Positions 1 through 6,323 of a stretch of DNA of 6,978 nt are shown one piece after another. Under the pieces are notes generated by a model that had not been told where the DNA came from, did no database searches, and saw only the letters and a program-made list of their open reading frames with translations. The stretch spans positions 1-6,978 of the forward strand of contig JAFLKA010000504.1 in the NCBI GenBank assembly GCA_022712735.1, in the 5' to 3' direction. Positions within the stretch are counted from its first letter, which is position 1; every line of letters begins with the position of its first letter. The DNA is from Marinosulfonomonas sp. (lineage in GTDB: Bacteria > Pseudomonadota > Alphaproteobacteria > Rhodobacterales > Rhodobacteraceae). The position numbers and the translations under genes are program-made.

Positions 1-755
1 CGAAAAAGCTGGCGGCGGGGCTGGAAAATCTGGTGCTGGATGTGAAAGTCGGCAGCGGCGCGTTTATGAAAACCATGGAGGATGCGCGGGCTTTGGCGCA
101 ATCACTGGTCAGCACCGCGAACGGCGCGGGCTGCAACACCAGCGCCTTGATCACCGATATGAACCAGCCGCTGGCCTCAAGCCTGGGTAATGCGCTCGAG
201 GTGATGGCGGCGGTGGAATTGTTGACAGTCGGACATGTGGAAAGCCCGATGGCGCAGGCAACTGTGGCGCTGGGCGGCGAGGCGCTGGCGCTGTCGGGGA
301 TCGCGCCAGATCGTGCGGCGGGCGAAGCGATGATCGCGGCCACCCTCATTGACGGACGTGCGGCTGAATTATTCGGCGCGATGGTAACGGCCCAAGGCGG
401 CCCTGCGGATTTTGTGGACCGCTGGCGCGACCGTTTGCCAGCCGCCCCCGTGGTGCGCGACATTATGGCGGTGCAAAGCGGTCGGGTGCTTGAGATTGAC
501 GGCGAAGCCTTGGGGTTGGCGGTGGTGCATCTGGGTGGTGGTCGATTGGTGGACGGCGCGAAAATTGATCCGTCTGTCGGCCTGACCCGCGTGGTGCGGC
601 TGGGCGAGGCGGTGGATGAATACACCCCGCTGGCGATTGTGCATGCGGCCAATCCGGCGGCGGCGGACCGCGCGATTGAAGCAGTTCGCGCGGCGATTAC
701 GGTTGGTGCAGGCGAGGCAACACCGCGACCGCTGGTTCATGAAAGGATCACATAA
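1..755 (+). CDS. deoA: Thymidine phosphorylase, C-terminal part (5' end outside window)
   Basis: Cytoplasmic pyrimidine-nucleoside phosphorylase: thymidine or deoxyuridine plus phosphate gives the free base and 2-deoxyribose-1-phosphate, which the next gene's product uses. The frame is open from the first base (first full codon at 3) and gives 250 residues to the TAA at 753-755. E. coli DeoA has about 440, so roughly 190 N-terminal residues are missing, including the glycine-rich family signature. The visible part starts with KKLAAGLENLVLDVKVGSGAF, the conserved segment following the substrate-binding Ser/Lys region, and continues with TDMNQPL...GNALEV, typical of the alpha/beta domain. The end, with GGGRLVDGAKID and DPSVGLTRVVRLGEAVD, is the C-terminal domain of the family. 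A GTG at 33 is internal and not the start. The stop overlaps the deoB start by one base (TAATG). No truncation or frameshift is visible inside the window. Confidence 0.95.
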   Translation, partial: KKLAAGLENLVLDVKVGSGAFMKTMEDARALAQSLVSTANGAGCNTSALITDMNQPLASSLGNALEVMAAVELLTVGHVESPMAQATVALGGEALALSGIAPDRAAGEAMIAATLIDGRAAELFGAMVTAQGGPADFVDRWRDRLPAAPVVRDIMAVQSGRVLEIDGEALGLAVVHLGGGRLVDGAKIDPSVGLTRVVRLGEAVDEYTPLAIVHAANPAAADRAIEAVRAAITVGAGEATPRPLVHERIT

Positions 756-1966
756 TGGCACGGGCATTTCTGGTGGTGATGGACAGTGTTGGCTGTGGCG
801 GGGCGCAGGACGCGGACAAATTTTTTAATGGCGATGTGCCGGACACGGGGGCCAACACGCTGGCCCATATCGCGCGGGAATGTGCGGCGGGTCGTGCTGA
901 TGAGGGACGTAGTGGTGCGTTGCATATGCCCAATCTTGACGCACTCGGGTTGGGGGCTGCGGTGCGGCTGGCCTCGGGCGAGGACGCGGCGGGGCTGGGG
1001 GCTGAACCAACTGGATTATGGGGGGCTGTCAGTGAAGTATCGATGGGCAAGGATACCCCGTCGGGCCACTGGGAACTGGCCGGTGTGCCGGTGCCGTGGG
1101 ACTGGCATTATTTCCCCGACACCCAGCCCGCATTCCCTGAAAATCTGGTTGCGGACGTGATGCGGATCGCAGACGTGGGCGGCATTTTGGGCAACTGCCA
1201 CGCGTCGGGCACAGCCATCATTGATGATCTGGGTATGGAACATATGCGCAGCGGTTGGCCGATCTGCTACACCTCGGCTGACAGCGTGTTCCAGATTGCG
1301 GCGCACGAGGAAACATTCGGGCTGGAGCGGTTGTATGCGCTGTGCGAGGCGCTGGCGCCGATCCTGCACGAAATGAACGTGGGTCGGGTGATTGCAAGGC
1401 CGTTTGTCGGCAACGAAAAGCAGGGCTTCACCCGCACCACCAACCGCCATGATTATGCGATGGCCCCGCCCGCGCCAACCCTGTGCGACTGGGTGCATGA
1501 TGCAGGACGACACGTCTATGCCATTGGCAAAATTGGCGATATTTTCTCGCGCCAAGGGATCGACGAGGTGCGCAAAGGTGCTGACAAGGCGCTGATGGGT
1601 CACCTGATGGATCTGGCGGACGAGGCGCATGATGGCTCGTTCACCTTCGCTAATTTCGTCGAGTTTGACAGCCTGTTCGGCCATCGGCGCGATGTATCGG
1701 GCTATGCTCGTGCGCTGGAATGGTTCGACAGTTGCCTGCCCGAATTGCTGGACAAAATGCGCGACGGTGACCTGATCCTGTTTACGGCGGACCACGGCAA
1801 TGACCCGACATGGGTTGGCGGTGATCACACCCGCGAACGGGTGCCGGTGATCGGATACGGGCGTGGTCTGAAGGCGATTGGGCTGAACGGATTTGTTGAT
1901 GTCGCGGCGAGCGTGGCCGACTATCTGGGTGTGCCGTCAAAGGGAACAGGGAAAAGCTTTCTATGA
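755..1966 (+). CDS. deoB: Phosphopentomutase
   Basis: Interconverts (deoxy)ribose-1-phosphate and (deoxy)ribose-5-phosphate in the cytoplasm, linking nucleoside phosphorolysis to central carbon metabolism. The protein has 403 residues, normal for the family (E. coli about 407). It belongs to the alkaline-phosphatase-like metalloenzyme superfamily. Visible motifs are the N-terminal metal site VVMDSVGCGG (D10), the catalytic threonine segment GKDTPSGHWE (T101, inferred equivalent of the phosphorylated Thr of characterised enzymes), FDSLFGHRRD (D305, H310) and the C-terminal metal site FTADHGNDPTW...GGDHTRE (D346, H347, H358). The cap domain lies between about residues 105 and 300. The ATG at 755 overlaps the deoA stop and has an AAAGGA ribosome-binding site at 742-747, seven bases upstream, so start and coupling agree. 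The stop TGA overlaps the next start (ATGA, 1963-1966). Confidence 0.97.
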   Translation: MARAFLVVMDSVGCGGAQDADKFFNGDVPDTGANTLAHIARECAAGRADEGRSGALHMPNLDALGLGAAVRLASGEDAAGLGAEPTGLWGAVSEVSMGKDTPSGHWELAGVPVPWDWHYFPDTQPAFPENLVADVMRIADVGGILGNCHASGTAIIDDLGMEHMRSGWPICYTSADSVFQIAAHEETFGLERLYALCEALAPILHEMNVGRVIARPFVGNEKQGFTRTTNRHDYAMAPPAPTLCDWVHDAGRHVYAIGKIGDIFSRQGIDEVRKGADKALMGHLMDLADEAHDGSFTFANFVEFDSLFGHRRDVSGYARALEWFDSCLPELLDKMRDGDLILFTADHGNDPTWVGGDHTRERVPVIGYGRGLKAIGLNGFVDVAASVADYLGVPSKGTGKSFL

Positions 1967-2955
1967 ATTTGCCCATGAACTTAAATGACATGCCGAAGGT
2001 CGAGTTGCACCTGCATCTGGAGGGCGCCGCCCCGCCGGAATTTATCCGCCGTCTGGCACAGGAAAAACATGTGGATGTGTCGGGTGTTTTCGATGAAGAC
2101 GGCAATTATTCCTATGACGGGTTTGTCGATTTCCTGCGAGTCTATGAGGGCGCGACCGAAGTTCTGAAAACGCCCGAGGATTATCACCGCCTGACCTTGG
2201 CCGTGCTGGAACAATCCGCTGCCAACGGGGTGATCTATACCGAGGCGTTCCTGTCGCCGGATTTCTGCGGTGGACGGGACGTGGGCGCGTGGCGCGAATA
2301 CTTGCACGCGATGCAAGAGGCGGCGGATATAGCGCAGGCGACGTACGGGATTACCATGCGCGGGATCGTTACGCCGATCCGGCATTTCGGACCTGACAAG
2401 GCAAAGGAAACCGCGCTGTGCGCTGTGGAAACGGCGGGTGACTGGATTGTTGGGTTGGGCATTGGTGGTGACGAGGGTGTGGGCAGGCCTGCGGACTTTG
2501 CCTATGCGTTTGATATGGCACGCGAGGCGGGGCTGCGTTTGACGGCACATGCGGGGGAATTTGGCGGGGCGCAGTCAGTGCGTGATGCGGTGAATGACCT
2601 GAAGGTCGAGCGGATTGGCCACGGGGTGCGGGCGATCGAGGATATGGCGCTGGTCGAAGAATTGGCCGCGCGCGGCATCGTGTTGGAGCTGTGCCCTGGA
2701 TCGAACATCGCGCTTGATCTATATCCTGACTGGGCGTCGCACCCGATTGCGCGGCTGCGGGATGCGGGGGTTAAGGTGACAGTTTCCACCGATGACCCAC
2801 CATTTTTCCATACAACAATGAACAATGAATATAACAACCTCGCGCAGGCTTTCGCTTGGGACAAAGATGTGTTCAAAGAGATCAACATAACCGCCGCCAA
2901 CGCTGCCTTTTGTGATGAAACCACCCGCAAGGCGCTGCTTGCCAAATTGGAGTAA
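1963..2955 (+). CDS. add: Adenosine deaminase family protein (adenosine or adenine deaminase)
   Basis: Zinc hydrolase of the amidohydrolase superfamily that deaminates an adenine-type substrate, most simply adenosine to inosine; 330 residues, normal length. The metal and catalytic residues are all visible: H16 and H18 in VELHLHLEG, H196 and proton-relay E199 in LTAHAGE, H220 in RIGHGVR, and D277-D278 in STDDPPFF. CPGSN (244-248) is the family's SN motif. An AGGGAA ribosome-binding site (1948-1953) lies nine bases before the ATG at 1963, which overlaps the deoB stop; an in-frame ATG at 1975 is an alternative that would lose only four residues. Position 20 is Glu (HLEG), whereas classical adenosine deaminases have Asp there (HLDG), the residue that contacts the ribose 5'-OH. 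Adenine deaminases of the Aah1 type usually have HxEG, so substrate is open. The nucleoside-salvage operon context favours adenosine. The gene name follows family and synteny. Confidence 0.87.
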   Translation: MNLPMNLNDMPKVELHLHLEGAAPPEFIRRLAQEKHVDVSGVFDEDGNYSYDGFVDFLRVYEGATEVLKTPEDYHRLTLAVLEQSAANGVIYTEAFLSPDFCGGRDVGAWREYLHAMQEAADIAQATYGITMRGIVTPIRHFGPDKAKETALCAVETAGDWIVGLGIGGDEGVGRPADFAYAFDMAREAGLRLTAHAGEFGGAQSVRDAVNDLKVERIGHGVRAIEDMALVEELAARGIVLELCPGSNIALDLYPDWASHPIARLRDAGVKVTVSTDDPPFFHTTMNNEYNNLAQAFAWDKDVFKEINITAANAAFCDETTRKALLAKLE

Positions 2956-2958
2956 CCC

Positions 2959-3591
2959 ATGAGCGAACATCTGACCGTCGTATCCCACCCTTTGGTTTTG
3001 CATAAACTGTCATTGATGCGGGAAAAGAGCACCTCAACAGCGGTGTTTCGTCAGTTGCTACGCGAGATCAGCCAGCTGCTGGCCTATGAGGTGACACGCG
3101 ATCTGGACATGACTACCAAGCGGATCGAAACTCCTATTCAGGAAATGGATGCGCCGGTTCTGGCAGGTAAAAAACTGGCACTGATCTCGATTTTGCGGGC
3201 CGGTAACGGGCTGCTTGACGGTGTGCATGATCTGATCCCGTCAGCACGGGTCGGGTTTGTCGGCCTGTATCGGGACGAAGAAACCCTGCAACCTGTGCAG
3301 TACTATTTCAAGGTGCCGACCGAACTGGATCAGCGTCTGGTGATCGCGGTGGACCCGATGCTGGCGACTGGTAATTCCTCGGTTGCTGCGATTGATTTGC
3401 TCAAAGGGGCAGGGGCCACAAACATCAGGTTTCTGTGCCTATTGGCAGCACCCGAAGGTATTGCTCGAATGAAAGAAGCGCATCCAGATGTGCCGATTGT
3501 TACGGCTGCGGTGGATGAAAAGCTGAACGAACTAGGATATATTGTGCCGGGACTAGGGGATGCGGGTGACCGTATGTTCGGCACCAAATAA
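2959..3591 (+). CDS. upp: Uracil phosphoribosyltransferase
   Basis: Cytoplasmic salvage enzyme: uracil plus PRPP gives UMP and pyrophosphate. It recaptures uracil, for example that released by the phosphorylase encoded upstream. The protein has 210 residues, the standard length. Visible family features are [15 protein letters not shown] (about 74-88, with R80), [19 protein letters not shown] (102-120), the PRPP-binding loop [11 protein letters not shown] (131-141) and the uracil-binding C-terminal segment [17 protein letters not shown] (193-209). Most homologues have RAGLGM where this one has RAGNGL; this is a conservative-looking change in a loop. The start ATG follows the add stop by three bases and has GGAG at 2949-2952, six bases upstream, so it is translated as the last gene of the salvage operon. 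No clear U-tailed terminator is seen between its stop and the next gene, so some read-through is possible. Confidence 0.97.
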   Translation: MSEHLTVVSHPLVLHKLSLMREKSTSTAVFRQLLREISQLLAYEVTRDLDMTTKRIETPIQEMDAPVLAGKKLALISILRAGNGLLDGVHDLIPSARVGFVGLYRDEETLQPVQYYFKVPTELDQRLVIAVDPMLATGNSSVAAIDLLKGAGATNIRFLCLLAAPEGIARMKEAHPDVPIVTAAVDEKLNELGYIVPGLGDAGDRMFGTK

Positions 3592-3629
3592 GCCAACAAT
3601 AGCTTTACAAACTAGGGATTGTCTTGCAT

Positions 3630-3656
3630 TGTGCCACAATATCTTGTGGGGGCACA
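3630..3656 (+). promoter_or_regulatory. Hairpin covering the ribosome-binding site of the SPOR gene
   Basis: TGTGCC (3630-3635) pairs with GGCACA (3651-3656), and the adjoining ACAA (3636-3639) pairs with TTGT (3644-3647) around a TATC loop; GGG (3648-3650) is left as a bulge. This gives ten base pairs with one bulge. The only plausible Shine-Dalgarno sequence for the ATG at 3658, the G-run at 3648-3652, lies in the bulge and lower stem, so folding could restrict initiation. No U-run follows, so it is not a typical terminator. The pairing is read directly; a regulatory role is inference. Confidence 0.4.
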
Positions 3657-3657
3657 T

Positions 3658-4968
3658 ATGCGTATATCAAATGTATTCACGGCTACTATGTTGGTGGCGA
3701 CGCTTGGTTTAGGGGCTGCCAGCGCCAAATCATTACGAAATGCGGGCGTCCCAGCCGAATTTCCACCAAGCAGCTTTACCGGCAAGCAGTATGTCGACAG
3801 CAAGGGCTGTGTTTTCATACGCGCGGGATTTAGCGGGGCTGTCACTTGGATACCGCGGGTGTCACGCAGTCGGCAGCAGATATGCGGGCAAAAACCGACA
3901 TTTGCCAAGGCACCTGCCCCAAACGTACCCACTATAGCTGATGTTGTAACACCTACGCCCAAGCCAGCCCCGGCACGGGTTGCGGCGCCCACGCCAAAAC
4001 CTGCTCCACAACGTGTGGTTCGTGCTCCTGTAGTCAAGCCGACACCAGCCCCCAAACCCACCCGTATCACGCGTCCGGTTGTGCAAACCGCGACTGCGCC
4101 CACGCCTGTGCCAACAAAACCAACGCGTGTTGTGCGCAGGGTTGTGCAGCCGCCTGTTGTGGTCGCGCCAAAACCAGCGGTGAAACCGGTTGCCCAGCAG
4201 CCGACAAGACAGGCCATACGTCGAGCCGTCAGTGCCTGCCCGACTGCATCAACCTTTAGTCAGGCCTATCTCAATAGTGATGGCAAATTAGCTGTGCGGT
4301 GTGGTCCGCAACAAAAAGACCCGACTGGGCGTGTGGCTTCTGTGCAAACAACAACCGTTGTACCCCAGCGCATTCCCCGTTCACAAACCCGCCGCGTGGT
4401 AGCACCGAAGCCAACACGGGCCGTCGCAACCGCAGCCGCAGCTGCACCAGCGCAACGGGTTGTGCGCATTGCGGCCCTCACCAAACCGCCTGCCGGATAT
4501 AACACCGTCTGGACTGACGGGCGTTTGAACCCGAACCGGGCAAGGGGCACGGCCCAGGGTCATGCGCAAATGGAAATGGTTTGGACAAACACCGTTCCGC
4601 GCCGGTTGGTTGCGGTTTCCACGGGACAAGATGTGCGCCGCCGGATCGTTGTGCACAGAACCCGTAAAGATAGTAGTCCGGTTGTAGTGGTATCGACAAA
4701 AACCGCTCCCTCCACTGCTGTTGCACCTGCCTCGGCTGCGACACACCGATATGTGCAGGTAGGCACTTACGGTAGCGCTGCGAATGCACGCAAAGCCATC
4801 CGAAAGCTGAAATCAATGGGACTGCCTGTGCGGGTCAGCAAAGTGCAAAGCAACGGCAGATCGCTCCAGATCGTTTTGGCCGGACCGTTCAAGCGGCAGG
4901 CGAACCTGAAAGCCGCACTTTCAGCGGCACGACGTGCCGGATATCGGGATGCGGTGCTGCGTAGATAA
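3658..4968 (+). CDS. Exported SPOR-domain protein with basic Pro/Val-rich linker
   Basis: Predicted periplasmic or outer-envelope peptidoglycan-binding protein of 436 residues. SPOR domains bind denuded septal glycan strands, so a role in cell division or wall remodelling is inferred. Order: signal peptide 1-23 (hydrophobic stretch, cleavage after ASA); a module at about 26-80 with VPAEFPPSSFTGKQYVDSKG, C51 and C77; a low-complexity linker about 82-190 rich in Pro, Lys, Arg and Val, with PTPKPAP repeated at 99-105 and 111-117 and recurring KPTR and RVVR; a second Cys pair module 192-220 (C194, C215); more linker; a module PAGYNTVWTDGRLNP (278-292); and the SPOR domain 363-436, starting RYVQVGTYGS and containing LQIVLAGPF. 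The ATG at 3658 is chosen because it begins directly with the signal peptide and has a G-run at 3648-3652; an upstream in-frame TTG at 3619 would add 13 residues that spoil the export signal. It sits 66 bases after upp and may have its own promoter. Confidence 0.88.
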   Translation: MRISNVFTATMLVATLGLGAASAKSLRNAGVPAEFPPSSFTGKQYVDSKGCVFIRAGFSGAVTWIPRVSRSRQQICGQKPTFAKAPAPNVPTIADVVTPTPKPAPARVAAPTPKPAPQRVVRAPVVKPTPAPKPTRITRPVVQTATAPTPVPTKPTRVVRRVVQPPVVVAPKPAVKPVAQQPTRQAIRRAVSACPTASTFSQAYLNSDGKLAVRCGPQQKDPTGRVASVQTTTVVPQRIPRSQTRRVVAPKPTRAVATAAAAAPAQRVVRIAALTKPPAGYNTVWTDGRLNPNRARGTAQGHAQMEMVWTNTVPRRLVAVSTGQDVRRRIVVHRTRKDSSPVVVVSTKTAPSTAVAPASAATHRYVQVGTYGSAANARKAIRKLKSMGLPVRVSKVQSNGRSLQIVLAGPFKRQANLKAALSAARRAGYRDAVLRR

Positions 4969-5003
4969 CAGGCGGACAATCATCACAGGGACAGTGATAA
5001 CGG

Positions 5004-5040
5004 CAAAGGCTCTGCATTAATTTGCAGGGCCTTTGTTATT
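5004..5040 (+). terminator. Rho-independent terminator after the SPOR gene
   Basis: A 13-bp stem with one G-U pair is formed by 5004-5016 (CAAAGGCTCTGCA) and 5023-5035 (TGCAGGGCCTTTG) around the loop TTAATT, followed by TTATT. It begins 36 bases after the SPOR stop codon. The minus-strand gene's stop codon (5036-5038) directly abuts the stem, so the hairpin also lies immediately after the convergent gene, but in that direction the tail (GCCGTTATC) has no good U-run. A weaker 5-bp hairpin (ATCAC 4982-4986 with GTGAT 4994-4998) precedes it. Confidence 0.8.
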
Positions 5041-6073
5041 CGCCGCAAATGCTTTGCAGGCTGATCCATTGCCCGTCCGTTAACAAAGGTGCAGGGGCGG
5101 CGTTGATAAAGGGGTCGGCCTCGATCAGGTCTATCGTGGTCTCGCCGGTGTGGTCTTCGCTATAGGCATACGGCGATGAGCGCAGATTGGCGGCTTTGAA
5201 CTTTGCCAGTAGATGCTGGGTGCTGATTTCGGCTGGCGGTGTGGTCAAAAGGTGCTCGGCGTAATTGGCCAGTGCTTCATCCGATATATCGCCCGTGGTC
5301 AGCAATGTGAAAGTGGTGCGCAAGCCGGCAGAGCGCAGCAATGGCTCCAACGGGTCCACATCCTCGCGTCGCAGCTGTTCCGCCAGTATATACCCCGCGG
5401 CGACATCGGGTTCTTCATAGTCCTCGATCAAGGCGCGATTTAACAGGATAAACCCGCCCGGCAAATGGGTGGCCTTGGTCACGCCAGAGGGCAGGACCAT
5501 CAGCTGAACCGGTTTGTTATTTGAGAGCCGCGTTCCCAACGCATCAAGAGCGCGGGTGCCAAACGGGGTGGTGCAGGCCTGACCTGAAACGCGTTTGATA
5601 TCGGCCACCAGTGATTGGCCGATTTCCAGTCGTTTGGCCGTAGGAACAACCGAAACGGTGTGGCGGATCATTGCATCGGGCAGCCAGAATACCGCCAATG
5701 CCGCCGCTGCCGATATAAAACCGCCCAGCAGCCCCCAGCGAAGCCGGCCGGGGCGGGGGCGCATGCGTTCAATCTCGGCGCTGATTTTCTCGATCGCGCC
5801 AATCATGGTGTCGTCGCTGAGTTCGAGCGTTTCAACGGCATCGCTGTCGGGGCTGTAAATGGCAGGGCGCTCTTTCGGGTTTAGCCGCTGGATCGCGGGC
5901 AGGGACCAATGGGCCAGCGGGTTGTCATTTTTGTCGGACAAAACAATGCTGGCGTTGCCAAATGACACGATCACTTCGCGGCGCTGGGGTTCAACATCGG
6001 GGTTTTGTTCCTCTGGCGGGCCACGCCACAGGCCAGAGGATTCAAGCCGCTCGTATTCGGATAGTGCTGTCAT
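5036..6073 (-). CDS. Single-pass membrane protein with degenerate M48 peptidase-like domain
   Basis: 345 residues; no characterised homologue recognised. Residues about 33-103 form a cytoplasmic-looking region (REVIVSFGNASIVLSD, then LAHWSLPAIQRLNP and an acidic stretch). The basic segment RPRPGRLR (105-112) precedes one hydrophobic helix at about 113-131, predicting N-terminus in and C-terminus in the periplasm. The C-terminal part resembles the M48 metallopeptidase domain: a PVQLMVLPSGVTKATHLPGGFILLNRALIED segment (188-218) matches the strand and LPGG-type motif that normally precedes the active-site helix. Where HExxH should stand, the helix reads YILAEQLRRED (228-238), giving EQLRR instead of the two zinc histidines and catalytic Glu. 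DPLEPLLRSAG (240-250) follows as in M48 proteins. C167 and C343 are the only cysteines and could pair. It is therefore probably not a protease of this type. The start ATG at 6073-6071 has only a weak ribosome-binding site, but the promoter at 6114-6142 supports it. It converges on the SPOR gene. Confidence 0.82.
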   Translation of the reverse strand: MTALSEYERLESSGLWRGPPEEQNPDVEPQRREVIVSFGNASIVLSDKNDNPLAHWSLPAIQRLNPKERPAIYSPDSDAVETLELSDDTMIGAIEKISAEIERMRPRPGRLRWGLLGGFISAAAALAVFWLPDAMIRHTVSVVPTAKRLEIGQSLVADIKRVSGQACTTPFGTRALDALGTRLSNNKPVQLMVLPSGVTKATHLPGGFILLNRALIEDYEEPDVAAGYILAEQLRREDVDPLEPLLRSAGLRTTFTLLTTGDISDEALANYAEHLLTTPPAEISTQHLLAKFKAANLRSSPYAYSEDHTGETTIDLIEADPFINAAPAPLLTDGQWISLQSICGE

Positions 6074-6113
6074 CGTTTGGTGGGCCTGCTCAATTGCCTC
6101 GTTTAATTAGGGG

Positions 6114-6142
6114 ATGATAGCGCAACTGTGGCGCTGTGCCAA
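6114..6142 (-). promoter_or_regulatory. Sigma70-type promoter for the M48-like membrane protein gene
   Basis: On the minus strand, TTGGCA (6142-6137) and TATCAT (6119-6114) are separated by exactly 17 bases; each box matches five of six consensus positions. Transcription would start near 6107, giving a leader of about 33 bases before the ATG at 6073. The spacer contains an imperfect palindrome (6119-6135, AGCGC.AC around a central base), which could be an operator. The promoter match is seen directly; its use is inferred. Confidence 0.6.
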
Positions 6143-6217
6143 TCGGGTTGAAGGCGGGGTGTTTGGCGGGAAATTCTGGATAAAAAAGCGTATGGGGTGG
6201 AATCACCAACCGGCAAT

Positions 6218-6283
6218 CGGAATTTTTGAAAATTCCGACACGGAAAATTGCAATTTTCCGGCCCGTTTTCTTCAAAGAAAACG
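6218..6283. repeat. Array of three different 20-nt palindromes at 23-nt pitch
   Basis: Palindrome 1 (6218-6237) has arms CGGAATTTT and AAAATTCCG around TG. Palindrome 2 (6241-6260) is perfect, with half-sites CGGAAAATTG and CAATTTTCCG. Palindrome 3 (6264-6283) has arms CGTTTTCTT and AAGAAAACG around CA. The spacers are three bases each (ACA, GCC), so the units begin at 6218, 6241 and 6264. Each unit starts and ends with CG and has an A/T-rich interior, unlike the GC-rich surroundings. The arm sequences differ, so structure rather than sequence is shared. The array lies in the 250-base non-coding interval 6074-6323, beginning 40 bases downstream of the acyl-CoA synthetase stop and about 75 bases upstream of the neighbouring gene's promoter. 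It could be a 3'-end RNA structure, a REP-like interspersed element or a protein-binding array. Confidence 0.85.
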
Positions 6284-6323
6284 ATTCTTGGGTCGTGCGA
6301 GCAATGCAAGCCTCTGGGGTCCC

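Noticed and set aside
1016..1828. Long minus-strand open frame (270 codons) opposite deoB
   Set aside because: It is a shadow of deoB, whose catalytic motifs and overlaps with neighbouring genes fix the coding strand.
3604..3632. Possible promoter for the SPOR gene (TTTACA, then CATTGT after 17 bases)
   Set aside because: The -35 match is fair but the -10 box matches only three of six consensus positions; not strong enough to annotate.
3619..3657. Upstream in-frame TTG as start of the SPOR protein
   Set aside because: It would add 13 residues before a well-formed signal peptide and lacks a convincing ribosome-binding site; the ATG at 3658 directly begins the export signal.
6182..6207. Possible minus-strand terminator: GGTG/CACC hairpin followed by a run of six T
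   Set aside because: The stem is only four base pairs and eight bases separate it from the T-run, so it does not meet the usual rho-independent pattern.
6090..6309. Short minus-strand open frames in the 6074-6323 interval
   Set aside because: They run through the palindromes and the promoter of the next gene, overlap each other in different frames and look like by-products of the A/T-rich arms.
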